From NCBI GenBank assembly GCA_964533645.1, contig CAZHMQ010000052.1, forward strand, positions 1-13,668: a stretch of DNA of 13,668 nt. Reading direction: 5' to 3'. The first letter of the stretch is position 1. Each line of letters opens with the position of its first letter. The position numbers and the translations under genes were made by a program. This document shows, piece after piece, positions 6,066-12,300 of this stretch. This DNA is from JABDBK01 sp964533645 (lineage in GTDB: Bacteria > Pseudomonadota > Gammaproteobacteria > DSM-16500). The notes beneath the pieces are model-generated. The model searched no databases. It worked only from the letters and a program-made list of their open reading frames with translations, and was not told the DNA's origin.

Positions 6066-7319
6066 TAATAGTTGCTTCACCAACGCCACTTGCCGCTCTA
6101 AAGCTCCTCGATTACTCGCGACAACATTATAAGCATTTTCACCCACGCGATGGCGCAAATTTTCATCAGCAAATAATTGTATGACTTCCTGTGCTATTTC
6201 TTCTGCATTTTTCACCATAAACATAGCTTTGGCTTGCAACAGCAGCTGACTAATTTCCGTAAAATTAAACACGATAGGACCTGTTAAAATAGGTTTATGC
6301 AATACCGCAGGTTCCAACATATTATGTCCACCTACTCCGACAAAACTTCCTCCTACAAGTGCAACATTGGCGATGGAATAAAAAAGCATGAGTTCACCCA
6401 TAGAATCACCCATAAAAACTTGCACGGACGCATCTACAACAGCCTTATCGCTGCGACATGCCATGGTAAATTTTTTCTGTAACACTAACGATTTTACTTC
6501 ATCAAATCGATTCGGATGTCTTGGCACTACCATCAATAAAGCATCAGGATATTTTTCTAAAATCAAATGATGCGCTTGCAACATGATGTCTTCTTCACCT
6601 TGATGCGTACTTGCTGCAATCCAAATTAAACGATCGTAACCTAAGTCAGCACGCAGCTTCTCACTTTTCAAAAACAAATCATCCGCAATTTCTAAATCGA
6701 ATTTTAAATTTCCTGTGACAACAATTTTTTCTCTCGATAAACCCAAGCGAACAAATCGCTCTGCATCAGCTTCGGTTTGCGCTGCCATTCTATGCATCGC
6801 TTTAAACATATCACTATTCAGGAATGGGATACACGCATAACCACGAGCTGATTTTTCAGATAAACGAGCATTGGTCACAATGATGGGAACATGATGTTTT
6901 AAACACTCCGCAAATAAATTTGGCCACAACTCCGTTTCCATCACGATTAATACTTTAGGTTTAATACGTGTTATAAATCGGTTAAGAAATGCAGGAATAT
7001 CATAAGGTACAAAGGATTGTAATACTAAATCACCAAAAGCAGCTTTCACGCGCGCCGCTCCCGTAGGTGTCATATTTGTCACAACAATAGGGAGCGCGGG
7101 ATAGGCTTTTTGAATCGCTCTAATCAGGGGAATAGCCGCAATAGTTTCACCTACTGACACGGCATGTATCCAAATACTATGTTCTAGCACATGAGGAACA
7201 TAACCTAAGCGTTCGACCCAATTTTTTCGATATCCTGGCAGAAGACGCGATCGCCATAATAATCTTATAAATACGAAAGGTAACAATAGATAGAACAAAA
7301 CTGTATATAAAACACGCAT
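6039..7319 (-). CDS. waaA: 3-deoxy-D-manno-octulosonic acid (Kdo) transferase WaaA
   Basis: WaaA (KdtA, family GT30) adds Kdo from CMP-Kdo to the lipid A precursor at the cytoplasmic face of the inner membrane. The 426-aa product begins with a membrane-anchoring hydrophobic helix (residues 3-21). The catalytic-base motif HAVSVGET carries E58, matching Glu60 of the E. coli enzyme. Further conserved segments are TNMTPTGAARV, METELWPN (127-134), NARLSEKSARGY, VPRHPNRF, GDSMGELMLFY and GGHNMLEPA. The ATG at 7319 has GGAAA six bases upstream. The native protein appears to end at about QVALVKQLL; the last eight residues, GLVYNSLG, and the TGA come from the arm of the palindromic element at 5924-6065. 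Whether the gene makes mono- or multi-Kdo additions cannot be read from sequence. Confidence 0.96.
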   Translation of the reverse strand: MRVLYTVLFYLLLPFVFIRLLWRSRLLPGYRKNWVERLGYVPHVLEHSIWIHAVSVGETIAAIPLIRAIQKAYPALPIVVTNMTPTGAARVKAAFGDLVLQSFVPYDIPAFLNRFITRIKPKVLIVMETELWPNLFAECLKHHVPIIVTNARLSEKSARGYACIPFLNSDMFKAMHRMAAQTEADAERFVRLGLSREKIVVTGNLKFDLEIADDLFLKSEKLRADLGYDRLIWIAASTHQGEEDIMLQAHHLILEKYPDALLMVVPRHPNRFDEVKSLVLQKKFTMACRSDKAVVDASVQVFMGDSMGELMLFYSIANVALVGGSFVGVGGHNMLEPAVLHKPILTGPIVFNFTEISQLLLQAKAMFMVKNAEEIAQEVIQLFADENLRHRVGENAYNVVASNRGALERQVALVKQLLGLVYNSLG

Positions 7320-7390
7320 TTCAATTTCCAGATAGAAAAAAACGACTAATATGAGTAAAATCGTATACTATACACAAGCCAGGATAAATC

Positions 7391-8062
7391 ATGAACAAAT
7401 TTCTACTTGCACCCTCCCTGTTGTCTGCTGATTTTGCACGCTTAGGTGAAGAAGCCAAAGCAGTATTGGACGCTGGTGCCGATATGTTACACCTGGACGT
7501 CATGGATAATCACTATGTTCCTAACCTCACGGTAGGACCTCTGGTCTGCGAAGCACTACGCAATTATGGTATTACAGCACCCATAGATGTTCACCTTATG
7601 ACCAAACCGGTTGATAGATTAATCACTGATTTTGCCAATGCCGGCGCAAGCAATATTAGCATTCATCCAGAAAGCACAGAACACTTAGATAGAAGTTTAG
7701 CGCTGATACGCAAACACAACTGTAAAGCAGGGATTGTGATTAATCCCGCTACCACATTACATTGCGTAGAATATATTATAGATAAAATTGATATCATATT
7801 GTTGATGTCAGTCAATCCAGGCTTTGGCGGACAGAGCTTTATTCCCGCAACGCTTGAAAAACTTAAAAAGGCACGTAAGCTCATTACAGAAAGCGGCAAA
7901 GATATTCGATTAGCTATTGATGGCGGCATCAAAGTCAATAATATCTATGAAGTCGCCAAAGCAGGTGCTGATATGTTTATCACGGGATCTGCCATATTTA
8001 CCGAATCCGATTATTCGAAAGTTATTCAAACTATGCGTAAAGAATTAGAGAGACACAATTAA
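7391..8062 (+). CDS. rpe: Ribulose-phosphate 3-epimerase
   Basis: Rpe interconverts D-ribulose 5-phosphate and D-xylulose 5-phosphate in the pentose phosphate pathway. The 223-aa TIM barrel starts NKFLLAPSLLSADFARL. The metal-binding residues are all present: H34 and D36 (LHLDVMD), H68 (DVHLM) and D177 (IDGGI). The phosphate-binding loop motif MSVNPGFGGQSF is at 139-150. AGGA lies six bases upstream of the ATG. A TATACT at 7364-7369 could be its -10 box, but no clear -35 accompanies it. The 71-base gap to the divergent waaA must hold both promoters. Its stop overlaps the next start by one base (TAATG), so the VOC gene is coupled to it. The isomerase partner rpiA lies 1.3 kb away in a different transcription unit. 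Confidence 0.97.
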   Translation: MNKFLLAPSLLSADFARLGEEAKAVLDAGADMLHLDVMDNHYVPNLTVGPLVCEALRNYGITAPIDVHLMTKPVDRLITDFANAGASNISIHPESTEHLDRSLALIRKHNCKAGIVINPATTLHCVEYIIDKIDIILLMSVNPGFGGQSFIPATLEKLKKARKLITESGKDIRLAIDGGIKVNNIYEVAKAGADMFITGSAIFTESDYSKVIQTMRKELERHN

Positions 8063-8457
8063 TGATGCAAAAACCTAATCCAACCCAAGGTCTTCGTCAT
8101 GTTGCACTTTTTATAAAAAATTTTGATGCATGCAGACATTTTTATATTGATTTATTAGGTATGAGTATAGATTGGGAACCTGATGCTGATAATCTTTATC
8201 TAACTTCAGGTCATGACAATCTTGCATTGCATCGTGCTTCTGCCGATTTTTCACCTGCTAAACACCAACATTTAGATCATATTGGATTTTTTCTTAACGA
8301 ACGTGAAGATGTCGATCAATGGCATCAATATTTACTTTCTCATAACGTTGATATCAAAGCTGCGCCTAAAGATCATCGCGATGGCACGCGTAGTTTTTAT
8401 TGTGCAGATCCGGATGGTAATATCGTGCAGTTTATTTATTATCCTCGTGTTAAATAA
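8062..8457 (+). CDS. VOC (glyoxalase/dioxygenase) superfamily protein
   Basis: This is a single-domain vicinal-oxygen-chelate protein of 131 aa with two beta-alpha-beta-beta-beta halves. The first half begins GLRHVALFIKNFDACRHFY with candidate ligand H13. The second holds HLDHIGFFL with H73 and ends ADPDGNIVQFIYY. At the position where glyoxalase I has its last glutamate ligand, Q123 is found, so glyoxalase I activity should not be assumed. The metal site and substrate remain open. The start is ATG 8062, overlapping the rpe stop by one base; a second ATG at 8065 is equally possible. Two-gene coupling with rpe suggests a metabolic or detoxification role in sugar-phosphate metabolism, but that is inference from context alone. 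Confidence 0.88.
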   Translation: MMQKPNPTQGLRHVALFIKNFDACRHFYIDLLGMSIDWEPDADNLYLTSGHDNLALHRASADFSPAKHQHLDHIGFFLNEREDVDQWHQYLLSHNVDIKAAPKDHRDGTRSFYCADPDGNIVQFIYYPRVK

Positions 8458-8481
8458 TTATTCTAGAGAACCCCATCCTAA

Positions 8482-8509
8482 CCTTCCCCCACGCTACGCG
8501 GGGGGAAGG
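8482..8509. repeat. C/G-rich palindrome after the VOC gene
   Basis: CCTTCCCCC (8482-8490) pairs with GGGGGAAGG (8501-8509). The stem may continue inward as CGC/GCG around a TAC loop with one bulged A. The preceding bases, CCCCATCCTAA, belong to the form in which I remember this repeat occurring in other genomes. It lies 25 bases after the VOC stop. It could end the rpe-VOC transcript, but only a broken T stretch (ATTTTATCC) follows, so it is a poor intrinsic terminator. Confidence 0.65.
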
Positions 8510-8571
8510 AATTTTATCCAAAAATAACCATTCATTAAATTAGTGTGTAATTGTTGGACAATAATGGCCCG

Positions 8572-8598
8572 TTTACAAACCCAAAACAGAGGTATAAT
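8572..8598 (+). promoter_or_regulatory. Strong sigma-70 type promoter of the Gln-rich small gene
   Basis: TTTACA at 8572-8577 is followed by a 15-base spacer and a perfect TATAAT at 8593-8598. Transcription would begin near 8605, giving a leader of about 33 bases that ends in GGAGG (8628-8632), five bases from ATG 8638. The spacer is two bases short of the ideal. The combination of consensus -10 and consensus ribosome site is the strongest expression signal in the window. Confidence 0.7.
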
Positions 8599-8637
8599 GG
8601 TTATGTGTCTTTAAACAAACTCTGATTGGAGGCAAGT

Positions 8638-8829
8638 ATGGGTAAAAATAGAGATCAACAAGGCCAAATGGGAAATAAAGGTGGTTTCCAACAACCACAG
8701 CATCAACAAGACAAAGGAAAGGTGAATCAGAACCAACAAAGACCACAGCAACAAAATACTACGCAAAACCCAAAAATACCAGGCGCTCCACAAAAACCTA
8801 AACAAGAAGATGCATGGAAAGGTAAATAA
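8638..8829 (+). CDS. Small Gln-rich basic protein, 63 aa, unknown function
   Basis: I recognise no domain. The product has 17 Gln, 9 Lys, 8 Gly, 6 Asn and 6 Pro in 63 residues, and only one Trp and one Phe. Net charge is about +7, and it is almost certainly disordered. Repeated Q/N/P/K patches such as QQPQHQQDKGK and NQNQQRPQQQN make up the middle; the end is EDAWKGK. The start is ATG 8638, because GGAGG at 8628-8632 fits it and the in-frame TTG at 8626 would overlap that site. It forms a monocistronic unit with its own promoter and terminator. The composition recalls ScvA, the small Gln-rich basic DNA-binding protein of Coxiella small-cell variants, but this is a similarity of composition and size class only. 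A nucleic-acid-binding or stationary-phase role is a guess. Confidence 0.75.
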   Translation: MGKNRDQQGQMGNKGGFQQPQHQQDKGKVNQNQQRPQQQNTTQNPKIPGAPQKPKQEDAWKGK

Positions 8830-8853
8830 TATAACAATAGGGATTCATTTCGG

Positions 8854-8890
8854 ATCCTAACTACTCGGACTGAATAGTTAGGATTTTTTT
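8854..8890 (+). terminator. Intrinsic terminator of the Gln-rich small gene
   Basis: ATCCTAACTA (8854-8863) pairs perfectly with TAGTTAGGAT (8875-8884) around an 11-base loop and runs straight into seven T (8884-8890). It lies 25 bases after the stop of the small gene. On the opposite strand there is no T run after the stem, so it serves the plus-strand gene only and does not end the convergent gene at 8895. Confidence 0.85.
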
Positions 8891-8894
8891 CGCA

Positions 8895-9239
8895 TCATGC
8901 GTCTTTATCTTTATCGTCCTCGTTTGTATCGTCTTTAATCCATGTCTGTGGGCCTAAGCGTGGTGTCGTACTAAATGGCGTTGGAGCAAATGATTTACCG
9001 CTACCTTTTTGTGAACCAGCCGCATCAGAACTACTTTGATCATCCACAGAAGCAGGAATATCTTGTTGGGTATACTCTTTAAGCAAATCAGCGCCTTCAT
9101 ACAAACAATAGGTTGCCATGAGCTTAAAATGTCTATCTTCCTTTAGCTTTTCCATAATAACATTGATCGCATCTTGTTCAGTGCGAAAATCAGCGACTCG
9201 AGTTTCATTGCGACCAAATCGTTTAGTGATGATAAACAT
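8895..9239 (-). CDS. Unrecognised 114-aa protein with Ser/Pro-rich linker and acidic tail
   Basis: I cannot assign a family. The start is ATG 9239, chosen because AGAGG lies eight bases upstream; a GTG at 9269 would place the N-terminus inside a palindromic repeat. Residues 1-55 look like a compact alpha/beta domain (MFIITKRFGRNETRVADFR, then a helix EQDAINVIMEKLKEDRHF and a strand KLMATYCLYEG). A Ser/Gly/Gln-rich linker follows at about 63-82. Next comes a distinctive motif, SFAPTPFSTTPRLGPQTW, and the end is very acidic (DDTNEDDKDKDA). The layout of folded domain, linker, short motif and acidic tail suggests an adaptor or interaction protein. It lies 86 bases downstream of rpiA on the same strand and may be the last gene of that series. 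Confidence 0.72.
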   Translation of the reverse strand: MFIITKRFGRNETRVADFRTEQDAINVIMEKLKEDRHFKLMATYCLYEGADLLKEYTQQDIPASVDDQSSSDAAGSQKGSGKSFAPTPFSTTPRLGPQTWIKDDTNEDDKDKDA

Positions 9240-9260
9240 AATATTACCTCTTATAATGAT

Positions 9261-9317
9261 GGTGGACACGCTTGCGGAGTTTACCCCGGTATGCTTTAAG
9301 CCGGGGCTTTGTCCACC
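9261..9317. repeat. Palindromic repeat between rpiA and the 114-aa gene
   Basis: GGTGGACA (9261-9268) pairs with TGTCCACC (9310-9317), and an inner stem is formed by CCCCGG (9284-9289) and CCGGGG (9301-9306). The outer sequences GGTGGACACGCT and CTTTGTCCACCCTAC closely resemble the ends of the right arm of the palindrome at 12221-12288 (GGTGGGCACGCT and CTTTACCCACCCTAC). It therefore looks like a diverged or rearranged member of the same family. No T run follows on either strand, so it is not a standard terminator. Confidence 0.65.
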
Positions 9318-9325
9318 CTACATTC

Positions 9326-9979
9326 TCATAATTTCTGCACACCTTTATCCCTTGCCAGTAATAACACATCAGCAGGTCTTGCAGCAAAAACACCATTAGC
9401 AACAACGCCAACTATATTATTTAATTTTTCTTCTAAAGTTAAAGGTGCCAATACTTTCAAATTATAAACATCTACAATGACATTACCATTATCGGTCAAA
9501 AATCCTTGTCTATAAATAGGATCGCCGCCTAATTTAACTATCTGTCTGGCAACATAGCTACGAGCCATGGGAATGACTTCGATTGCAACAGGAAATTCTC
9601 CCAGAGTTTCAACCATTTTAGTTTGATCTGCAATACAAATAAACTTCTTAGCGACAGCTGCTACTATTTTTTCACGGGTTAAAGCACCTCCACCGCCTTT
9701 AATCATTTGCTTAGCAGCATTAATTTCATCAGCGCCATCCACATACAGTGGCAAATCACTTACGGTATTCAAATCAATCAAAGGAATAGATAATGCTTTC
9801 AAACGCAAAGCAGAGGCCTCAGAACTTGCAACGGCAGCTTCAATTTTACCTTTTACCCGTTGCAAAGCTTCAATGAAATAATTCACTGTAGAGCCACTGC
9901 CTACACCTAACACCATACCTGGCTCAATAAAATCAAGCGCAGCCAATGCTGCTGCTTTTTTTAAGCGTTCTTGATCCAT
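9326..9979 (-). CDS. rpiA: Ribose-5-phosphate isomerase A
   Basis: RpiA interconverts ribose 5-phosphate and ribulose 5-phosphate in the non-oxidative pentose phosphate pathway. The 217-aa length is close to E. coli RpiA (219). The substrate-phosphate loop GVGSGST is at 25-31. The active-site residues D81 and D84 (DGADEIN), K94 (KGGGGALTREK) and E103 fall at the same numbers as in E. coli. The ATG overlaps the TAA of the upstream DUF971 gene by one base (TAATG), so it is translated from the hslVU transcript by coupling. A palindromic repeat begins nine bases after its stop. Confidence 0.97.
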   Translation of the reverse strand: MDQERLKKAAALAALDFIEPGMVLGVGSGSTVNYFIEALQRVKGKIEAAVASSEASALRLKALSIPLIDLNTVSDLPLYVDGADEINAAKQMIKGGGGALTREKIVAAVAKKFICIADQTKMVETLGEFPVAIEVIPMARSYVARQIVKLGGDPIYRQGFLTDNGNVIVDVYNLKVLAPLTLEEKLNNIVGVVANGVFAARPADVLLLARDKGVQKL

Positions 9980-10284
9980 TAAACGACCCCTTTCTTTCCT
10001 AAATCATAAAGCATACGCCAACTAAAAATTCCTGTGCGATGACCATCACTGAAAACGGGCTTAATCGCATAGTTACCTACAGGCTCGATAGATAAAATAT
10101 TTATATTGCTATAATCCACGACATCTGATGATTTTTCATGCCTCATCTCTGCCGATTTGGATGCGGCACGCAACATCGCACATGATAAAATCATATTTTC
10201 CTTATTATCAAACGCAATCTCAAGCGTACGCGATTTTTTATGCAAAGTTATAGTGATAGGAGCGGGATATTTTATCTCCGTCAT
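9979..10284 (-). CDS. DUF971 (gamma-butyrobetaine hydroxylase-like N-terminal domain) protein
   Basis: This is a stand-alone 101-aa DUF971 protein. It shows the family pattern PAPITITLHKKSRTLEIAF, the segment LRAASKSAE (38-46), IEPVGNYAIKPVFSDGH and the closing FSWRMLYDLG. In eukaryotes the same domain forms the N-terminus of gamma-butyrobetaine hydroxylase, and in plants it is the tail of the Fe-S carrier HCF101. The bacterial stand-alone form has no settled function. The zinc-binding cysteines known from the human enzyme are not present here; only C35 occurs. The position directly after hslU, overlapping its stop by four bases (ATGA) and overlapping rpiA by one, fixes it as part of the hslVU series. 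A role linked to protein quality control or Fe-S proteins is inference. Confidence 0.92.
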   Translation of the reverse strand: MTEIKYPAPITITLHKKSRTLEIAFDNKENMILSCAMLRAASKSAEMRHEKSSDVVDYSNINILSIEPVGNYAIKPVFSDGHRTGIFSWRMLYDLGKKGVV

Positions 10285-11618
10285 AAAATATAACGACCTA
10301 AATCTTCATCTTTCATCAATTTTAATAAATGCTTATCCACATAAGCACTATCAATGTTAACTTCTTGACCTGCTTGATCGGATGCTTCAAATGAAATTTC
10401 TTCTAATAAACGTTCCATCACCGTGTGTAAACGACGTGCGCCTATATTTTCAGTGCGTTCATTGACTTGCCATGCTATCTCGGCAACGCGTTTTACTCCA
10501 TCAGCTAAGAAATTTATGTTAACATGTTCTGTCGAAAGCAATGCCATATATTGTTCCGTCATTGAAGCAGTTGGTTCTGTTAAAATACGCACAAAATCTT
10601 CGCTACTTAATGCGCTCAATTCAACACGTATAGGTAAACGGCCTTGCAATTCAGGAATTAAATCAGATGGCTTAGCATAATGAAATGCGCCTGATGCAAT
10701 AAATAAAATATGATCCGTACGCACCATACCATACTTGGTCGATACTGTTGAGCCTTCAATTAAAGGCAATAAATCGCGCTGAACACCTTCTCGTGAAACA
10801 TCTGCACCTGATTGTTCAGAACGTTTAGCGATTTTGTCCAATTCATCTAAAAAGACGATACCATTTTGTTCCACACTTTCAATAGCACGGCTCTTTAAAT
10901 CTTCGTCATCAATTAATTTAACCGCTTCTTCTTCGCGTAATATTTTATGTGCATCTGCGATTTTTAATTTACGCATTTTTTTGCGGTCATTAGAAATATT
11001 ACTAAACATATTTTGCAATTGGCTGGTCATTTCTTCCATGCCAGGTGGCGCCATGATTTCTACACCCATGGGTGATGAGCTGACTTCGATTTCAATTTCT
11101 TTATCTTCTAATTCACCTTCTCGTAGTTTTTTTCTAAATAACTGACGTGTAGAAGAATCTTCTTTTGAGGAATCCCCCGGTTCACCCGTAAAACTTGTTC
11201 TTGCTTTCGGAAGTAAAGCATCTAGAATACGTTCTTCTGCAGCTTCTTCAGCTTTAACACGCACTTTTTCCATTTCTTTTTCACGCATCATCTTAATAGC
11301 CATATCCGCTAAATCGCGAATAATTGAATCAACGTCTCGACCTACATAGCCCACTTCGGTGAATTTTGTCGCTTCTATTTTAATAAAAGGCGCATCTGCT
11401 AATTTTGCTAAACGACGTGCAATTTCTGTTTTACCAACACCGGTAGGCCCTATCATTAAAATATTTTTGGGGACAATTTCATCACGCAATGCTTTAGGTA
11501 ATTGCATTCGGCGCCAGCGATTACGCAACGCAATAGCAACAGCACGTTTTGCCGCAGCTTGTCCAATGATGTGTTTATCTAACTCATTAACAATTTCTTT
11601 AGGAGTCATATTTGACAT
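10281..11618 (-). CDS. hslU: HslU, ATPase subunit of the HslVU protease
   Basis: HslU (ClpY) is the hexameric AAA+ unfoldase that feeds substrates to HslV. With the start at ATG 11618 (MSNMTPKE) the protein is 445 aa, near the 443 of E. coli. An upstream extension to 11702 would lie inside hslV and add an unrelated hydrophobic stretch. Features in order are the family N-terminus KEIVNELDKHIIGQ, Walker A GPTGVGKTE (57-65, K63), the pore loop GYVG (90-93), the intermediate (I) domain rich in Glu/Lys (about 110-240), Walker B IVFLDELDKIA, sensor-type segments PELQGRLPIRVEL and ENIGARRLHTVMERLLEE, and the HslV-activating C-terminus GRYIL. It follows hslV by 16 bases with only a weak ribosome site (GAAGAG), and its TGA overlaps the DUF971 ATG. 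Confidence 0.98.
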   Translation of the reverse strand: MSNMTPKEIVNELDKHIIGQAAAKRAVAIALRNRWRRMQLPKALRDEIVPKNILMIGPTGVGKTEIARRLAKLADAPFIKIEATKFTEVGYVGRDVDSIIRDLADMAIKMMREKEMEKVRVKAEEAAEERILDALLPKARTSFTGEPGDSSKEDSSTRQLFRKKLREGELEDKEIEIEVSSSPMGVEIMAPPGMEEMTSQLQNMFSNISNDRKKMRKLKIADAHKILREEEAVKLIDDEDLKSRAIESVEQNGIVFLDELDKIAKRSEQSGADVSREGVQRDLLPLIEGSTVSTKYGMVRTDHILFIASGAFHYAKPSDLIPELQGRLPIRVELSALSSEDFVRILTEPTASMTEQYMALLSTEHVNINFLADGVKRVAEIAWQVNERTENIGARRLHTVMERLLEEISFEASDQAGQEVNIDSAYVDKHLLKLMKDEDLGRYIL

Positions 11619-11634
11619 AAGGTTACACTCTTCA

Positions 11635-12165
11635 TTAAGCATCACTATCAAGGGTTTCGATAGTAAATATATTATTAGTATGAATACAAATGGATGCAGC
11701 AATAGTTAATGATTTTTCTACGATTTCTTTTGCATCTAATTCAGTATTTTGTAGTAAAGCACTTGCGGCAGACTGAGCATAAGCACCACCTGAACCTATA
11801 GCAATTAAACTATTTTCCGGTTCGATGACATCTCCATTTCCTGTAATAATCAGAGATGATTTACTATCTGCAACGGCTAGCAAAGCTTCCAATCTGCGTA
11901 ACATTCTATCAGTTCGCCAGTCTTTTGCGAGCTCGACCGCAGCCCGGACCAAATGACCTTGGTGGGTCTCTAGTTTAGCCTCAAAACGCTCAAATAAGGT
12001 AAATGCATCTGCAGTACCACCTGCAAATCCTGCTAATACCTTATTATTGTAGAGTCTTCTTACCTTTTTAGCGTTGTGTTTCATGACGGTATGACCCAGG
12101 GTTACCTGACCATCACCACCCATCACAACTTTGTTTTTACATCTGACTGATAATATAGTTGTCAA
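11635..12165 (-). CDS. hslV: HslV, peptidase subunit of the HslVU protease
   Basis: HslV (ClpQ) is a proteasome-beta-like threonine peptidase that forms the dodecameric core of HslVU. The 176-aa protein equals the E. coli length. After removal of the initiator residue the N-terminus is T2 in TTILSV, the catalytic nucleophile. Conserved segments are GGDGQVTLGHTVMK, KVRRLYN, GFAGGTADAFTLFERFE, ELAKDWRTDRMLRRLEALL, LIITGNGDVIEPE and AIGSGGAYAQSAA. The start codon is TTG: no in-frame ATG exists upstream before the sequence stops resembling the family, and GAGGAG (12177-12172) lies six bases before the TTG. A palindrome starts 55 bases upstream, between this gene and the SPOR gene. Confidence 0.97.
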   Translation of the reverse strand: MTTILSVRCKNKVVMGGDGQVTLGHTVMKHNAKKVRRLYNNKVLAGFAGGTADAFTLFERFEAKLETHQGHLVRAAVELAKDWRTDRMLRRLEALLAVADSKSSLIITGNGDVIEPENSLIAIGSGGAYAQSAASALLQNTELDAKEIVEKSLTIAASICIHTNNIFTIETLDSDA

Positions 12166-12177
12166 AGCATTCTCCTC
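12163..12177 (-). promoter_or_regulatory. hslV initiation region: strong SD, out-of-frame ATG, TTG start
   Basis: On the minus strand the order is GAGGAG (12177-12172), a decoy ATG (12170-12168), then the hslV TTG (12165-12163). The decoy begins a two-codon frame, ATG CTT, whose TGA overlaps the first bases of the hslV reading frame (TTGA). Ribosomes starting at the ATG would stop directly on the real start. This could lower or couple hslV initiation; the TTG itself is supported by the conserved T2 that follows. Confidence 0.65.
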
Positions 12178-12220
12178 ATAGTAGTGATTTATACATGGGG
12201 GCTATTTGCGCAGATTTCAA

Positions 12221-12288
12221 GTAGGGTGGGCAAAGCGCAGCGTGCCCACCAATTTGCCGGTGGGCACGCTGCGCTTTACCCACCCTAC
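12221..12288. repeat. 68-bp palindrome, 30-bp arms, between the SPOR gene and hslV
   Basis: The arms 12221-12250 and 12259-12288 are reverse complements with one mismatch over 30 bases; the loop is AATTTGCC. The arm starts GTAGGGTGGGCAAAGCGCAG. I remember this motif as a frequent intergenic repeat in proteobacteria. If argS, the SPOR gene and hslVU are one transcript, this would be a very stable hairpin in the mRNA, able to block read-through or mark a processing site. No T run follows on the minus strand, so classical termination is not supported. A rearranged relative is at 9261 and a damaged similar stretch at 2545-2562. Confidence 0.85.
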
Positions 12289-12300
12289 ATCATATGCATA

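Noticed and set aside
8282..8527. Plus-strand 81-codon frame overlapping the VOC gene
   Set aside because: It is an out-of-frame shadow of the VOC gene that continues into the C/G-rich palindrome.
9240..9269. GTG start giving a ten-residue longer form of the 114-aa protein
   Set aside because: It would start in a palindromic repeat and skip the good AGAGG site that serves ATG 9239.
11619..11702. N-terminal extension of HslU with a hydrophobic stretch
   Set aside because: It lies mostly inside the hslV 3' end in another frame; the conserved HslU start is at 11618.
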